From VMCJ01 sp965660545 (GTDB lineage Bacteria; Pseudomonadota; Alphaproteobacteria; Bin95), in NCBI GenBank assembly GCA_965660545.1, contig CBFIAF010000012.1, positions 1 through 64,000 on the forward strand: a stretch of 64,000 nucleotides of DNA, in the 5' to 3' direction. The position numbers were made by a program, and so were the translations under genes. Below the pieces are notes generated by a model. The model did no database searches. It was given only the letters and a program-made list of their open reading frames with translations, and was not told the DNA's origin. This document shows positions 1-8,998 of the stretch, piece after piece; the stretch's first letter is position 1, and the number at the start of each line of letters is the position of its first letter.

Positions 1-291
1 TCGTGCGTCCGTCTCAGGCCAGAACGCCCCAATCGTGTGTGGTCATATGACTTCGTCCATGACCGGACTGACGACGGACGGGTCTACTGCACGCTGAACA
101 TCATCGATGAGTTCCCGCGGGAAGCATTGGCGATCCGCGTTGATCGCAAGTTTAACTCCATCGATGTGGTGGATGCCCTGACGGATCTCTTCACCCTACG
201 GGGACCGCCAGCATTCATCCGTTTCGATAATCCCTCTCAGCCATTGCTGCGCAATAGCCTGCATTCCAGCATCACTAAGCTTGGAGGTTAA
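1..291 (+). pseudogene. IS3-family transposase fragment (integrase core, truncated)
   Basis: The frame is open from the first base of the window, so the 5' part lies outside. It reads WSYDFVHDRT, then LNIIDEF and LAIRVDRK, then FIRFDN: the hallmark order of the rve integrase core of IS3-family OrfB, including the first two catalytic aspartates (in the WSYDF and FDN blocks). Just after FDN the usual NGPEF-type continuation is lost and the frame runs into unrelated residues up to a stop. The catalytic glutamate region is therefore missing and the element is dead. The following AT-rich 340 bases may be part of the same decayed insertion. Confidence 0.8.
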
Positions 292-631
292 AATAATTTT
301 ATAGTTGCCTACTTTTCTATTAATAATTGCAATTTATAGCTGTCTTCTGCTGAATGCAACAAGAATCCTCATAAATCGGCGGTGCCCATACGATTCCGCA
401 GGCTTTCTGCTAGAGAGGTATTCACCGCAGATGCAAAGCTCCGCAGGCTTTAGTTTTCAGTGAAACCTCAGTTAGAGGGCGGAAAAATAGAATAATCAGT
501 CGGACTAAACTCCAGCGCGCTTCTGGAGCATGTTCTAAAGAAAATTCACGCGACAACTGGTTCTATCTGATACGAACCTATGCTATCCTGTGCAGGTACA
601 GGGCCATATTAGACGCCACATTCGTACTGAT
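292..631. other. AT-rich intergenic region, no gene seen
   Basis: This stretch is clearly richer in A/T than its neighbours and holds no convincing reading frame on either strand. The 11-base word ccgcaggcttt occurs twice, near 397 and 441. It probably represents debris of the adjacent insertion element. I see no terminal inverted repeat and no clear promoter or terminator. Confidence 0.5.
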
Positions 632-1660
632 CTAAGAACTCCCCAGCGTCAACAAATTCTCAACTGGCTTATACAGCTCCTCCAGATACGCCACGTCCGC
701 CGCATCCAGCGTAATCTCGGCCGCCGCCACAAGTTGGTCCAGTTGCTCCACCCTTGAAACGCCGATGACGGGGGCTGTGATTTCTGGCTTGTTCTGCAGC
801 CAGGCGACCGCGATTTGGGCGGGGGCGTGGCCGGTGCGGGCGGCAACTTCTTGCACGCGGGCGGCGATTTGGAAATCCATTTCGCCGCGGTAGAGGCCAC
901 TGGTGCGTTTTGCGTCTGCGCCCTTGGAACGGGTGGTGGAGCCTGCGTCCAATCCGCCTTTATAGGCGCCTGTCAGGATGCCGCGCGCCAGGGGGCTCCA
1001 GGGGGTAAGGCCGATGCCGGTGGCGATGCAATAAGGATTCATCTCTCGCTCTTCCTCACGGTAGATCAGGTTGTAGTGGTTCTGCATGGAGATAAACTTG
1101 GTCCACCCGTTCCGCTCCGCCAACATCTGCAATTCCGTGAACTGCCAGGCGAACATGCTGGATGCGCCGAGATAAAGCGCCTTCCCGGATTTCACCACAT
1201 CATGCAGCGCTTCCATCGCCTCCTCGATGGGGGCAGAGGCCGCGCCTAGCCCGCCATGGGGGTGACGGTGGATTATAAGCTGGTCCACGTAATCAACACC
1301 CAAGCGCTTCAAGCTGGCTTCAATCCCCTCCATGATGTGCTTGCGGGAAAGGCCGCCCTGGTTCGGGTTCCGACCCATGGGTGCGGAAAGCTTGGTGGTG
1401 AGAACGTATTTCTCCCGCGCTGTCATGTCTCGCAGAATTTCGCCCGTGACTTCTTCGGACGCACCCAGGCCATACACATCCGCACAGTCGAAATAATAGA
1501 GGCCGTGGTCAAGCGCTGCCTTGAAGATTGGCTTCGCATCATCAATCGAAAGCGTCCAATCACCCTGATGCCCCCGCCCCGGCACGCCAAAATTCATAGT
1601 GCCAAGACATAATTGCGAAACGCTAAGGCCAGACTTGCCGATTGGGCGAGATTTCAACAT
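632..1660 (-). CDS. Aldo/keto reductase
   Basis: A 342-residue protein of the aldo/keto reductase superfamily: a cytosolic TIM-barrel NADPH-dependent carbonyl reductase. It opens with the family's IGKSGLSVSQLCLGTMNFG-type strand. It carries the tetrad in order: Asp and Tyr in FDCADVYG, Lys in TTKLS, and His in IIHRHPH. The C-terminal cofactor-binding part (PVIGVSRVEQLDQL) is complete and the length is normal. It starts 6 bases after the hemB stop, so the two are probably cotranscribed, hemB first. The substrate cannot be told; there is no reason to link it to haem synthesis beyond position. Confidence 0.85.
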   Translation of the reverse strand: MLKSRPIGKSGLSVSQLCLGTMNFGVPGRGHQGDWTLSIDDAKPIFKAALDHGLYYFDCADVYGLGASEEVTGEILRDMTAREKYVLTTKLSAPMGRNPNQGGLSRKHIMEGIEASLKRLGVDYVDQLIIHRHPHGGLGAASAPIEEAMEALHDVVKSGKALYLGASSMFAWQFTELQMLAERNGWTKFISMQNHYNLIYREEEREMNPYCIATGIGLTPWSPLARGILTGAYKGGLDAGSTTRSKGADAKRTSGLYRGEMDFQIAARVQEVAARTGHAPAQIAVAWLQNKPEITAPVIGVSRVEQLDQLVAAAEITLDAADVAYLEELYKPVENLLTLGSS

Positions 1661-1666
1661 GGTAGA

Positions 1667-2674
1667 TTATCCTTCGTAGCCGGATTGGATGAGGCGGGCG
1701 GCCTCGAGCGCTGAATATGTGAGAATAGCGTCCGCGCCTGCGCGTTTGAAGCTGATGAGGGCTTCCATCATGGCGCGGTCGTAATCAAGCCAGCCGCGTT
1801 CGCCCGCCGCTTTCAGCATGGAATATTCGCCGGAGACATTGTAGGCGACGGTCGGCATCTGGAATGTATCTTTGACGCGGCGGATGACGTCCAGATACGG
1901 CAGGCTTGGCTTAACCATAACCATATCCGCGCCCTCCTGGATATCCAGTTCTACTTCACGCAACGCTTCATTCGTGTTGGCGGGATCCATCTGGTAGGTT
2001 TTCTTGTCGCCTTGGCCCAAAAAGGTGGAGGAGCCGATGGCATCCCGAAACGGCATGTAATAGGCGCTGGCGTACTTGGCCGCATAAGAGAGAATGCGGA
2101 CGTGGTCATGCCCCGCCTCATCCAAGGCTTTCCGAATTTGGCCAACGCGGCCATCCATCATGTCGGACGGTGAAATTACGTCACAGCCCGCATCCGCCTG
2201 CAGGATCGACTGCTGGCAGAGCACCTCCACCGTTTCGTCATTCACCACATAGCCCTCGCGCATCAGCCCATCCTGGCCGTGGCTGGTGAAGGGGTCGAGC
2301 GCTGCATCGCAGACAATGCCGATATCCGGCGCCTCCGCCTTAACCGCTTTAATCGCCTGCACGACAATATTGTGCGGGTTGAGGGCTTCAGAGCCATTTG
2401 GGTCTTTCTTCGCTTTCTCGATCTCCGGGAAGATAGCAACGGCAGGGATACCGAGGTCCGCGGCTTCACACGCTGCTTCGACGATACGGTCCGGGCTCCA
2501 GCGAAATTGGCCGGGCATGGCGTCGATCTCTTCCTTCTTGCCTTGGCCTTCAGCGACAAAGATTGGCCAGATGAAGTCATCCACCGTCACATTATTCTCG
2601 CGCACCAGGCGGCGATTCCAACGGTCCCGCCGGTTACGACGCATGCGGATTTGGGGATAGGCACCGTTTGTCAT
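1667..2674 (-). CDS. hemB: Porphobilinogen synthase (delta-aminolevulinic acid dehydratase)
   Basis: Condenses two 5-aminolevulinate molecules to porphobilinogen in haem biosynthesis. The 335-residue protein is full length. The two Schiff-base lysines are visible: Lys200 in SYAAKYASAYY and Lys255 in MVMVKPSLPY. The metal loop reads CDAALDPFTSHGQDG at about 122-136. The cysteines of zinc-type enzymes are replaced there by aspartate and other residues, as in the magnesium-dependent enzymes known from Bradyrhizobium and Pseudomonas. It is the first gene of a probable two-gene unit with the downstream aldo/keto reductase. It is divergent from the acyl-CoA dehydrogenase at 2819, with 144 bases between for both promoters. 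Confidence 0.95.
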   Translation of the reverse strand: MTNGAYPQIRMRRNRRDRWNRRLVRENNVTVDDFIWPIFVAEGQGKKEEIDAMPGQFRWSPDRIVEAACEAADLGIPAVAIFPEIEKAKKDPNGSEALNPHNIVVQAIKAVKAEAPDIGIVCDAALDPFTSHGQDGLMREGYVVNDETVEVLCQQSILQADAGCDVISPSDMMDGRVGQIRKALDEAGHDHVRILSYAAKYASAYYMPFRDAIGSSTFLGQGDKKTYQMDPANTNEALREVELDIQEGADMVMVKPSLPYLDVIRRVKDTFQMPTVAYNVSGEYSMLKAAGERGWLDYDRAMMEALISFKRAGADAILTYSALEAARLIQSGYEG

Positions 2675-2818
2675 GGCGAATTCCTCTAGCTTAAAAAATG
2701 ATACTTCGTCATATTTATACAGTGGAGCAAGAACGCCGGCGATGGAACCGATGTCACATCATTGATCAGCCTCCCCAGCCCCGCTAAACCATGGGAACCG
2801 CTAGGAGACTTAGCCGCC

Positions 2819-3973
2819 ATGGATTTCACACTGACCGAAGACCAAGCAGCGTTCCAAGACGCCGCCCGCCGCTTCGCCCAAGACCAACTCGCCCCCCACG
2901 CTGCACGCTGGGACGATGAAGCCATCTTCCCGACGGACGTGATGCGGGAAGCGGCTGCACTTGGCTTCGCAGGCATTTATGTCTCAGAAGATGTTGGCGG
3001 CTCTGGCCTGAACCGTACGGACGCTGCGCTGATCTTTGAGGCGCTGGCGGAAGGCTGCACGTCCACATCGGCCTTCATGTCGATCCATAATATGTCTGGA
3101 TGGATGATCGACCGATTTGGCAGCGAGAATCAGCGCCAGCAATGGCTACCGGACATCACGTCCATGACCAAGATCGCGAGCTATTGCCTGACGGAGCCAG
3201 GATCAGGCTCAGACGCCGCAGCGCTTTCCACCAAGGCCGTCAGGGATGGAGACGAATATGTGCTGAACGGCGGCAAGGCATTTATTTCAGGCGCGGGCGT
3301 TTCAGACGTTTATGTCACCATGGTGCGCACAGGCGAAGATGGCCCGAAAGGCGTCTCTTGCCTGATCATCCCGAAAGACACAGCGGGCCTATCCTTTGGC
3401 AAGGTTGAGCGGAAGATGGGCTGGAATAGCCAACCGACAGCGCAGGTGTTGTTTGAAGATGCCCGCGTGCCGGTTGCCAACCGCGTTGGCGAAGAGGGCG
3501 AAGGCTTTAAAATCGCCATGGCGGGGCTAGATGGCGGGCGTATTAACATCGCCGCCTGCTCTCTCGGCACGGCCCAGGGCGCGCTTGATGCTGCGATGGC
3601 CTATATGGACGAACGCAAGGCCTTCGGCCAACGCTTGGCGGACTTCCAGGCGCTCCAGTTCAAAGCCGCCGATATGGCAACAAACCTAGACGCCGCCCGC
3701 CTGTTGACCTACCGCGCCGCACGCTCAATGGATGCCAAATCGCCCGACGCCACGCTTCACTGCGCCATGGCCAAACGCTTCGCTACAGATGCCGGTTTTG
3801 ATATCTGCAACGAAGCGTTGCAAATTCACGGCGGCTACGGCTACCTGAAAGATTTCCCATTAGAACGCCACGTCCGCGACGTCCGGGTCCATCAAATCCT
3901 GGAAGGCACAAACGAAATCATGCGCGTGATCATCGCCCGCAAACAACTGGATAAGGCGAGGGCGTCAGAATGA
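2819..3973 (+). CDS. Acyl-CoA dehydrogenase, probable isobutyryl-CoA dehydrogenase
   Basis: FAD flavoprotein that probably oxidises isobutyryl-CoA to methacrylyl-CoA in valine breakdown. The start is taken at the ATG following AGGAG at about 2803-2807, which gives MDFTLTEDQAAF, the usual N-terminus; an upstream ATG at 2762 in the same frame has no such site. The FAD/substrate signature YCLTEPGSGSDAA is present. Near the C-terminus are the QIHGGYGYLKDFPLERHVRD block and the LEGTNEIMR block. The assignment to isobutyryl-CoA rests on the two downstream genes, which carry out the next steps of valine catabolism. The stop overlaps the next start (ATGA). Confidence 0.88.
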   Translation: MDFTLTEDQAAFQDAARRFAQDQLAPHAARWDDEAIFPTDVMREAAALGFAGIYVSEDVGGSGLNRTDAALIFEALAEGCTSTSAFMSIHNMSGWMIDRFGSENQRQQWLPDITSMTKIASYCLTEPGSGSDAAALSTKAVRDGDEYVLNGGKAFISGAGVSDVYVTMVRTGEDGPKGVSCLIIPKDTAGLSFGKVERKMGWNSQPTAQVLFEDARVPVANRVGEEGEGFKIAMAGLDGGRINIAACSLGTAQGALDAAMAYMDERKAFGQRLADFQALQFKAADMATNLDAARLLTYRAARSMDAKSPDATLHCAMAKRFATDAGFDICNEALQIHGGYGYLKDFPLERHVRDVRVHQILEGTNEIMRVIIARKQLDKARASE

Positions 3974-5025
3974 CTGACAACTCCGAAGCTGGTGATATTC
4001 TGTTTGAAGAGCGGGGCGGGCTGCGGCTTATCACGCTGAACAGGCCTAAGGCACTGAATGCTATTTCGTTGGCTATGGTGCGAGCGATGGCGGACAAGCT
4101 CGCGGCTTGGGCTGAAGATCACACCGTTCAATCGGTGATGATCCTGGGCGCTGGCGGCAAAGCATTCGCGGCGGGCGGCGATATCCAGAAGCTGTTCGAT
4201 GAAATGACAGTTGGGGATATGAACTACCCGCAAGAATTCTTCGGTGAGGAATATCGGCTTAACAACGTCATTAAGAGATATCCGAAGCCGTATATTGCGC
4301 TTTACAACGGCATCGTCATGGGCGGCGGGGTCGGCGTTTCGGTGCATGGTGGGTATCGGATCGCGACGGATATGACGACTTTTGCTATGCCTGAAACGGG
4401 CATCGGCTTTTTCCCGGATGTTGGCGGCACCTACTTCCTGCCACGCCTGAAAAGCGGCCTTGGCCAATATATGGCACTGACAGGCGGCAGGCTCGACGGC
4501 GGCGATTGTGTCGCTGAAGGGTTGGCAGACGCATACGTTCCGGTCGCACAGACGGACGCGCTTATTGCAGCGCTGGAAACCGCTTCATCAGCGAACGTCC
4601 GTTCCGCCATCCAAAGCCATGCGGGACCAGCACCTGCTGGTCGCTTAGCCGGGAACAGGGCGGAAGTGACTGCCGCATTCCATCAACCCAGCCTAAACGC
4701 CGTGCTGGAAACCCTTACTGCCAGCGATAACGAATTTGCGGCGAAGCAGCTGAAAGCGCTCCGCTCAAAATCCCCGCTTTCGGTCGCTCTCACATGGGCG
4801 CAGTTGGAGCGCGGTGCGAAGCTTGATTTCGAAGGCTGCCTTACCATCGAATACAGGATCGCGCTTAAATCCTTCCAGATGGGGGAGTTTCGCGAAGGCG
4901 TGCGGGCCCTTATCGTAGACAAAGACAACCAACCGAAGTGGCGCGACGCCCGCATTGAAGACGTCGCAACCTCTGACGTCCAAGCCCATTTTGAGGTGCC
5001 GGACATAGGCGACCTCACATTCTAG
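3970..5025 (+). CDS. Enoyl-CoA hydratase/isomerase family, 3-hydroxyisobutyryl-CoA hydrolase
   Basis: A 351-residue crotonase-fold protein. The length, the oxyanion-hole segment AGGKAFAAGGDIQKLF, and the block YIALYNGIVMGGGVGVSVHG with PETGIGFFPDVGGTYFL are typical of 3-hydroxyisobutyryl-CoA hydrolases rather than of shorter hydratases. The expected reaction is hydrolysis of 3-hydroxyisobutyryl-CoA to free 3-hydroxyisobutyrate, which the next gene oxidises. The ATG overlaps the stop of the acyl-CoA dehydrogenase by four bases, so translation is probably coupled. No separate methacrylyl-CoA hydratase gene is in the operon; a general crotonase elsewhere would have to supply that step. Confidence 0.88.
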   Translation: MTDNSEAGDILFEERGGLRLITLNRPKALNAISLAMVRAMADKLAAWAEDHTVQSVMILGAGGKAFAAGGDIQKLFDEMTVGDMNYPQEFFGEEYRLNNVIKRYPKPYIALYNGIVMGGGVGVSVHGGYRIATDMTTFAMPETGIGFFPDVGGTYFLPRLKSGLGQYMALTGGRLDGGDCVAEGLADAYVPVAQTDALIAALETASSANVRSAIQSHAGPAPAGRLAGNRAEVTAAFHQPSLNAVLETLTASDNEFAAKQLKALRSKSPLSVALTWAQLERGAKLDFEGCLTIEYRIALKSFQMGEFREGVRALIVDKDNQPKWRDARIEDVATSDVQAHFEVPDIGDLTF

Positions 5026-5050
5026 ACCAGTTGTAACGGAGAAGATCATC

Positions 5051-5941
5051 ATGGCCCGTATCGGATTTATCGGCGTTGGCAACATGGGCGGCCCTATGTC
5101 CGCCAATCTATCGAAAGCTCAGCACCAGGTGCGGGCGTTCGACCTGTCGCTAGAAGCGGTTGCGGCAGCCGAAGCAGCAGGTGCTACAGCAGCAGCAACA
5201 GTCGCTGGGGCCGTGAAGGACGCAGAAATCGTCGTCACCATGCTCCCCGCCGGTGCGCACGTACGCGAAGTCTATATGGGCGAGGATGGAATTTTCGCGA
5301 ATGCCCCGAAAGGCACGCTGTTCATCGATAGCTCCACCATCGACGTTGCGACCAGCCGGGACATCGCGGCGGCGGCCAAAGAAGCGGGTTTTGCCATGCT
5401 CGACGCCCCTGTATCCGGCGGCACCGGTGGTGCGGAAGGCGGTACATTGACCTTCATGGTCGGCGGTGATGCGGATGCGTTTGAACGCGGTGCCAAAGCC
5501 TTTGACGCCATGGGCAAAACCATCGTCCATTGCGGCAGCGCGGGTGCCGGCCAAGCCGTCAAAGCCTGCAACAATATGATGCTCGCAATCTCCATGATCG
5601 GCGTCGCGGAAGGCTTTAACCTGGCGGATGCGCTCGGGATCGACCGGCAGATTGTCTACAACGTCTGCTCCACTGCCACGGCATCCTCCTGGGCTTTGAA
5701 CACATATTGCCCCGTCCCCGGCCCAGCGCCAGCCTCCCCCGCGAACCGGAATTATCAGGCTGGGTTTACGGCGGACATGATGCTGAAAGACCTTCGGCTT
5801 GCTCAGGACGCTGCCCAGAAAGCAGGTGTGTCCACGCCGCTAGGCTCAGAAGCGCAGGCACTGTTCGCCCTCTTCTCCAATATGGGCAGCGGCGCTAAGG
5901 ACTTTTCCGGGATTATAGAAATGCTGCGCGGCAAGGCCTAA
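5051..5941 (+). CDS. mmsB: 3-hydroxyisobutyrate dehydrogenase
   Basis: Oxidises 3-hydroxyisobutyrate to methylmalonate semialdehyde with NAD+, the last step encoded in this valine-degradation operon. The 296-residue sequence has the N-terminal dinucleotide motif IGFIGVGNMGGPMSANL. The substrate-binding motif DAPVSGGTGGAEGGTL is near 118-132. The catalytic lysine is Lys171 in GQAVKACNNMM. The start follows a GGAG-type site (aacggagaag) and lies 25 bases after the preceding stop. Length and motif order match the beta-hydroxyacid dehydrogenase family throughout. The next enzyme (mmsA) is not in the window. Confidence 0.93.
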   Translation: MARIGFIGVGNMGGPMSANLSKAQHQVRAFDLSLEAVAAAEAAGATAAATVAGAVKDAEIVVTMLPAGAHVREVYMGEDGIFANAPKGTLFIDSSTIDVATSRDIAAAAKEAGFAMLDAPVSGGTGGAEGGTLTFMVGGDADAFERGAKAFDAMGKTIVHCGSAGAGQAVKACNNMMLAISMIGVAEGFNLADALGIDRQIVYNVCSTATASSWALNTYCPVPGPAPASPANRNYQAGFTADMMLKDLRLAQDAAQKAGVSTPLGSEAQALFALFSNMGSGAKDFSGIIEMLRGKA

Positions 5942-5995
5942 TTGCACGGTGAAACGTGAAAACACCAAACAGAGCCTGCACCCCACTGCGCTCGC

Positions 5996-6749
5996 ATGAT
6001 GCAGGATAGCGCTGACAGAACCTATTTCGATAGCGTACCGGCGGAAGTCCATGAGTCCTATCTGCTGATGGCTGGCGACTATATGATGATCACGCCGGAG
6101 GGCTTCAGTGCGGTCTACTAGCCGCTTCATGATATCGCGATGGCGCATGATGTGCGGCGCGACCATCTTCGCCTGCAGAACGCCAATGATCCAGACGCAC
6201 GGCTTGCAGGTGCGACAGGCAGAGATTGGGGCAGCATCAATCTACGCTTTGCGGCTGGGGGGTGTAATCAACGCTGCCGCTGCACCCGGTGGGCAATTAC
6301 TGGCATTTGAAGAGCTGATAGCATTTTCCGATACGCCAGAGGCGTTTGCATCTATTATTGCCCATGAGTTCGTCCATGCCCTTGAACGCCACCCAACCCG
6401 CGGCGTTACCCGGAGCCTCGGCCTGACATTAATCGGTGAAATGCTGACCGGCGGCGGTATGGGCGGCACGGCAGCAGAAGCACTAACCGGCCTCGCCTAC
6501 ACGCGGGCAGCGGAACGAGAGGCAGACGCCATCGCGCGAAAAATGCTGCTCAGTGCAGGCATTGGAACCGTCGGCATGGCGTCATTCTTTGAGAATTTGC
6601 AAAAGCGGTTTCCTGAAACAGACGGCGGCTCAGTCTTGCTTGGCTCCCACCCCCGGCTTTCGGACCGGGCCGCAGCGGCTGCAGCGACGCGAGGAACACG
6701 ACCTGCAATGTCGGCAGCTGATTGGCAGGCGATCCAGAACGCTTGTTAG
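5996..6749 (+). pseudogene. M48-family metallopeptidase, disrupted
   Basis: The N-terminal piece begins at the ATG at 5996. It runs 41 codons to an in-frame TAG at 6119-6121, beyond which the same frame still makes sense (PLHDIAMAHDVRRDHLRLQ). It then hands over to another frame, around 6200-6240, that carries the peptidase core. That core has INAAAAPGGQLLAFEELI, the zinc motif HEFVHALERHPTRG, and the downstream EREADAIARKML helix with the third zinc ligand. Compared with intact homologues, the membrane segment normally found between the two parts appears to be missing. One nonsense codon plus a frameshift or deletion make it a pseudogene. It lies 54 bases after mmsB but has no evident link to valine breakdown. 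Confidence 0.75.
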
Positions 6750-6784
6750 TGTGCGCTGTGGTGATCTTATCCTGCAGTCATCTC

Positions 6785-6847
6785 CCCTCACCCTTCTCCC
6801 TCTCCCCCCGCTGGGGGGGGGCGGGGGGAGAGGGAGAAGGGTGAGGG
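6785..6847. repeat. Intergenic C/G-rich palindromic repeat, copy 1
   Basis: A perfect 27-base inverted repeat (6785-6811 and 6821-6847) flanks a 9-base loop of t followed by eight g. The arms begin CCCTCACCCTTCTCCC and are pyrimidine-only until the last bases. It sits between the dead M48 gene and the converging aldo/keto reductase. It resembles two further, more diverged copies in this window (14628-14730, 42552-42669), so it is a dispersed element and not just a terminator. No T-run follows either arm. Confidence 0.85.
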
Positions 6848-6933
6848 CGAAACTTGTAGCTAAAGTCGCAATCCTCAAACCCACCCCATCCGCATCCATC
6901 TTTTCGATGAGAGCAGGCATGCGTATCGCCTCC

Positions 6934-7875
6934 TTAGTCGGCGACGATGCCCTCAATATCGGCCAATTCATCGCTCGTCATCGCCCATCCAGCGGCGTTG
7001 GCGTTAGATTGAATCTGTTCCGGCTTGGTCGCACCGGCGATAACACTAGACGTGACGGACTGTGACGCGAGCCAGCCAAAGGCCAATTCCAGCAAGCTAT
7101 GGCTATGGTCTTTCGCGAACGCTTCAAGCTTCTCAACCTTGTCGAAGTTTGCCGGGTTCACATAGCCACGGTTTGCGAATTTTGGATTGTCGGTCAGGCG
7201 CGCACCTTCGGGCATCGCGTCCCGCTTGTATTTACCTGTCAGGAGGCCAGATGCGAGTGGGAAGAACGGTAGCATTCCAAGGCCGTATTCTTCCATCATT
7301 GGCACTACATCGGCTTCGATCTTGCGGTTCAGAACGTTCCATTCTTCCTGGCAGGATGCGAACCGTTCAACGCCCAACTCACGGGCGACATATTCCGCTT
7401 CCGTAGACCGCCATGCGCTGAGGTTTGAGGAGCCGATATAGCGAATTTTGCCTTGCTGGATAAGCATATCCAGAGCGCTCAGAGTTTCATCAATGGGCGT
7501 GTAGGGGTCGGGCTTATGGAGCTGGTAAAGGTCAATCCAATCCGTATTCAGGCGGCGCAGACTGTCTTCTACGGCTTGGATAATATAGCCGCGGGACGCG
7601 CCACGTTTCTTGCCTTCATTGTCCATCTCCCAGCCAAACTTGCTGGCAAGCACGATGTCCTTGCGGCGCTCGCCAAGGGCGGCGCCCAGGTGCTTTTCAG
7701 ACCCGCCTTGGCCACCATACATATCTGCCGTGTCGAACAGCGTGATGCCAGCGTCGATTGCTGCATGGACGACGGCCTTGGTGCCGTTTGCATCCAGCTT
7801 TGCGCCAAAATTATTGCAGCCAAGGCCGACCAGCGATACGCGTAGGCCAGATGTGCCCAGATTACGGATTTCCAT
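6934..7875 (-). CDS. Aldo/keto reductase
   Basis: A second member of the family in this window, 313 residues, not a duplicate of the first. The tetrad is visible: Asp and Tyr in FDTADMYGG, Lys in ASKFGWEM, and His in YQLHKPDP. The C-terminal cofactor segment SSVIAGATKPEQIQSNA is intact. It resembles the Mgr/YhdN-type group of the family. The start ATG follows GGGAGAG at good spacing. The gene appears to be monocistronic, between a dead peptidase gene and a frameshifted exported protein. Substrate unknown. Confidence 0.88.
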   Translation of the reverse strand: MEIRNLGTSGLRVSLVGLGCNNFGAKLDANGTKAVVHAAIDAGITLFDTADMYGGQGGSEKHLGAALGERRKDIVLASKFGWEMDNEGKKRGASRGYIIQAVEDSLRRLNTDWIDLYQLHKPDPYTPIDETLSALDMLIQQGKIRYIGSSNLSAWRSTEAEYVARELGVERFASCQEEWNVLNRKIEADVVPMMEEYGLGMLPFFPLASGLLTGKYKRDAMPEGARLTDNPKFANRGYVNPANFDKVEKLEAFAKDHSHSLLELAFGWLASQSVTSSVIAGATKPEQIQSNANAAGWAMTSDELADIEGIVAD

Positions 7876-7926
7876 TGATTCTCTCCCGTATGAAATGTTG
7901 TTGCCATATGCATACGCTGACGCCGC

Positions 7927-8998
7927 CTATGCGTCGAGATCATGATGAGCATACGGAACTGCGATTTCCGCAGCAGTGGCGGAGGCTAAAGCGGCCCCGT
8001 CTTTCCCAGCTTTGGTTATTGCCGCAAATGCAGTTGTAGGAGCAGGCCTATTCACGCGACCAAGCATGCGACGTGCGCTTGCGACATCCCCGGCATTCGC
8101 ATGTGCCGCCGCGAGGGATGCGTGCGCAGCCGGGTTATCGCCGCCATTTTGCAGCGTTGCTTCGCGCAATGTCGCCAAAGTCGGCGTCCGTTGCCGTAAG
8201 AGCGGGCGCATAAGCGGGAGCCGCCGGAACTTGCCGTGCCGCCGCCTGCAGAAATCCGGCAGAGCCAGCCTTATCGACAATCAAACGCCGCTCCTCCGCC
8301 TGGGCCAGCAGTTCGGGCAGCATTGCTTCCTCTCCAGGTGCCTGAACATTCGGATCAATTCGCCGAGCTACCTGGATATAGCCGAGCCGGGCTAGTGCAG
8401 CAGCTGTTGCGGACGCTGACGCCTGTCGTGCCCCCGCCTGAAGGCTGCGCCTCGAGGCTGCCGCTTGTCCGGCCAGACCTTGCCCTGCACGCGCCAATAC
8501 GGTTTCAGCGCCAGCGCCGTTCGCTAAGCTCCGCCAAAGCGCCTTGCTCGCAGGACCGTTTTGGCGGAGGGACGCCGCCCTTAGCAGGCGGACTGTCGCG
8601 GTTAGCTGGGCAGTGCCAACAACACTTTCAGCTACGTTTAGAATACGGGTGGCATCATTTTTGCTACCTAGGCTGCGAGCGGTTTCTGCCGTTTCCGCCA
8701 GGAGCCCTGCCAGCCACCCATCCCGGACGGCAGGCGGTTGGTCATCATTTGCCTGCCAGATAGCCTCCGCCGTTTGCCGGCCCGCATCCCGCACATGGTT
8801 GCTGAGCCCAGCTTTATTTTGAATGCGTGCAATCGCTAGAACGGCGCGGGTGCATGCTGCGCCATCTGGAATCGCCGCAGGTTCCGCCGCTGCCGCCGCC
8901 ATCAACCGGGCACCGGTTTTAGCGTAAGCCTTTACCTGGGTTGGCAGGAGTGCCGTGCAGGCAAGTAATGCAAGCCGCCACAGAAATTTACGCAGCAT
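7927..8998 (-). pseudogene. Exported helical-repeat protein, frameshifted near its 3' end
   Basis: Not a family I recognise. The first frame (8998 down to 8135) encodes a signal peptide (MLRKFLWRLALLACTALLPTQ, cleavage after VKA). An alanine-rich helical body of the kind seen in tetratricopeptide-like proteins follows. Near 8178-8190 the frame leaves the pattern and stops. The neighbouring frame continues convincingly with ATLREATLQNGGDNPAAHAS and SLAAAHANAGDVASARRML and ends at 7927. One extra base after GACTTT explains both. It overlaps the aroE-like stop by 11 bases, so it was cotranscribed with it. It could be a recent mutation or a base-calling error; only about a quarter of the protein is affected. 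Confidence 0.6.
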
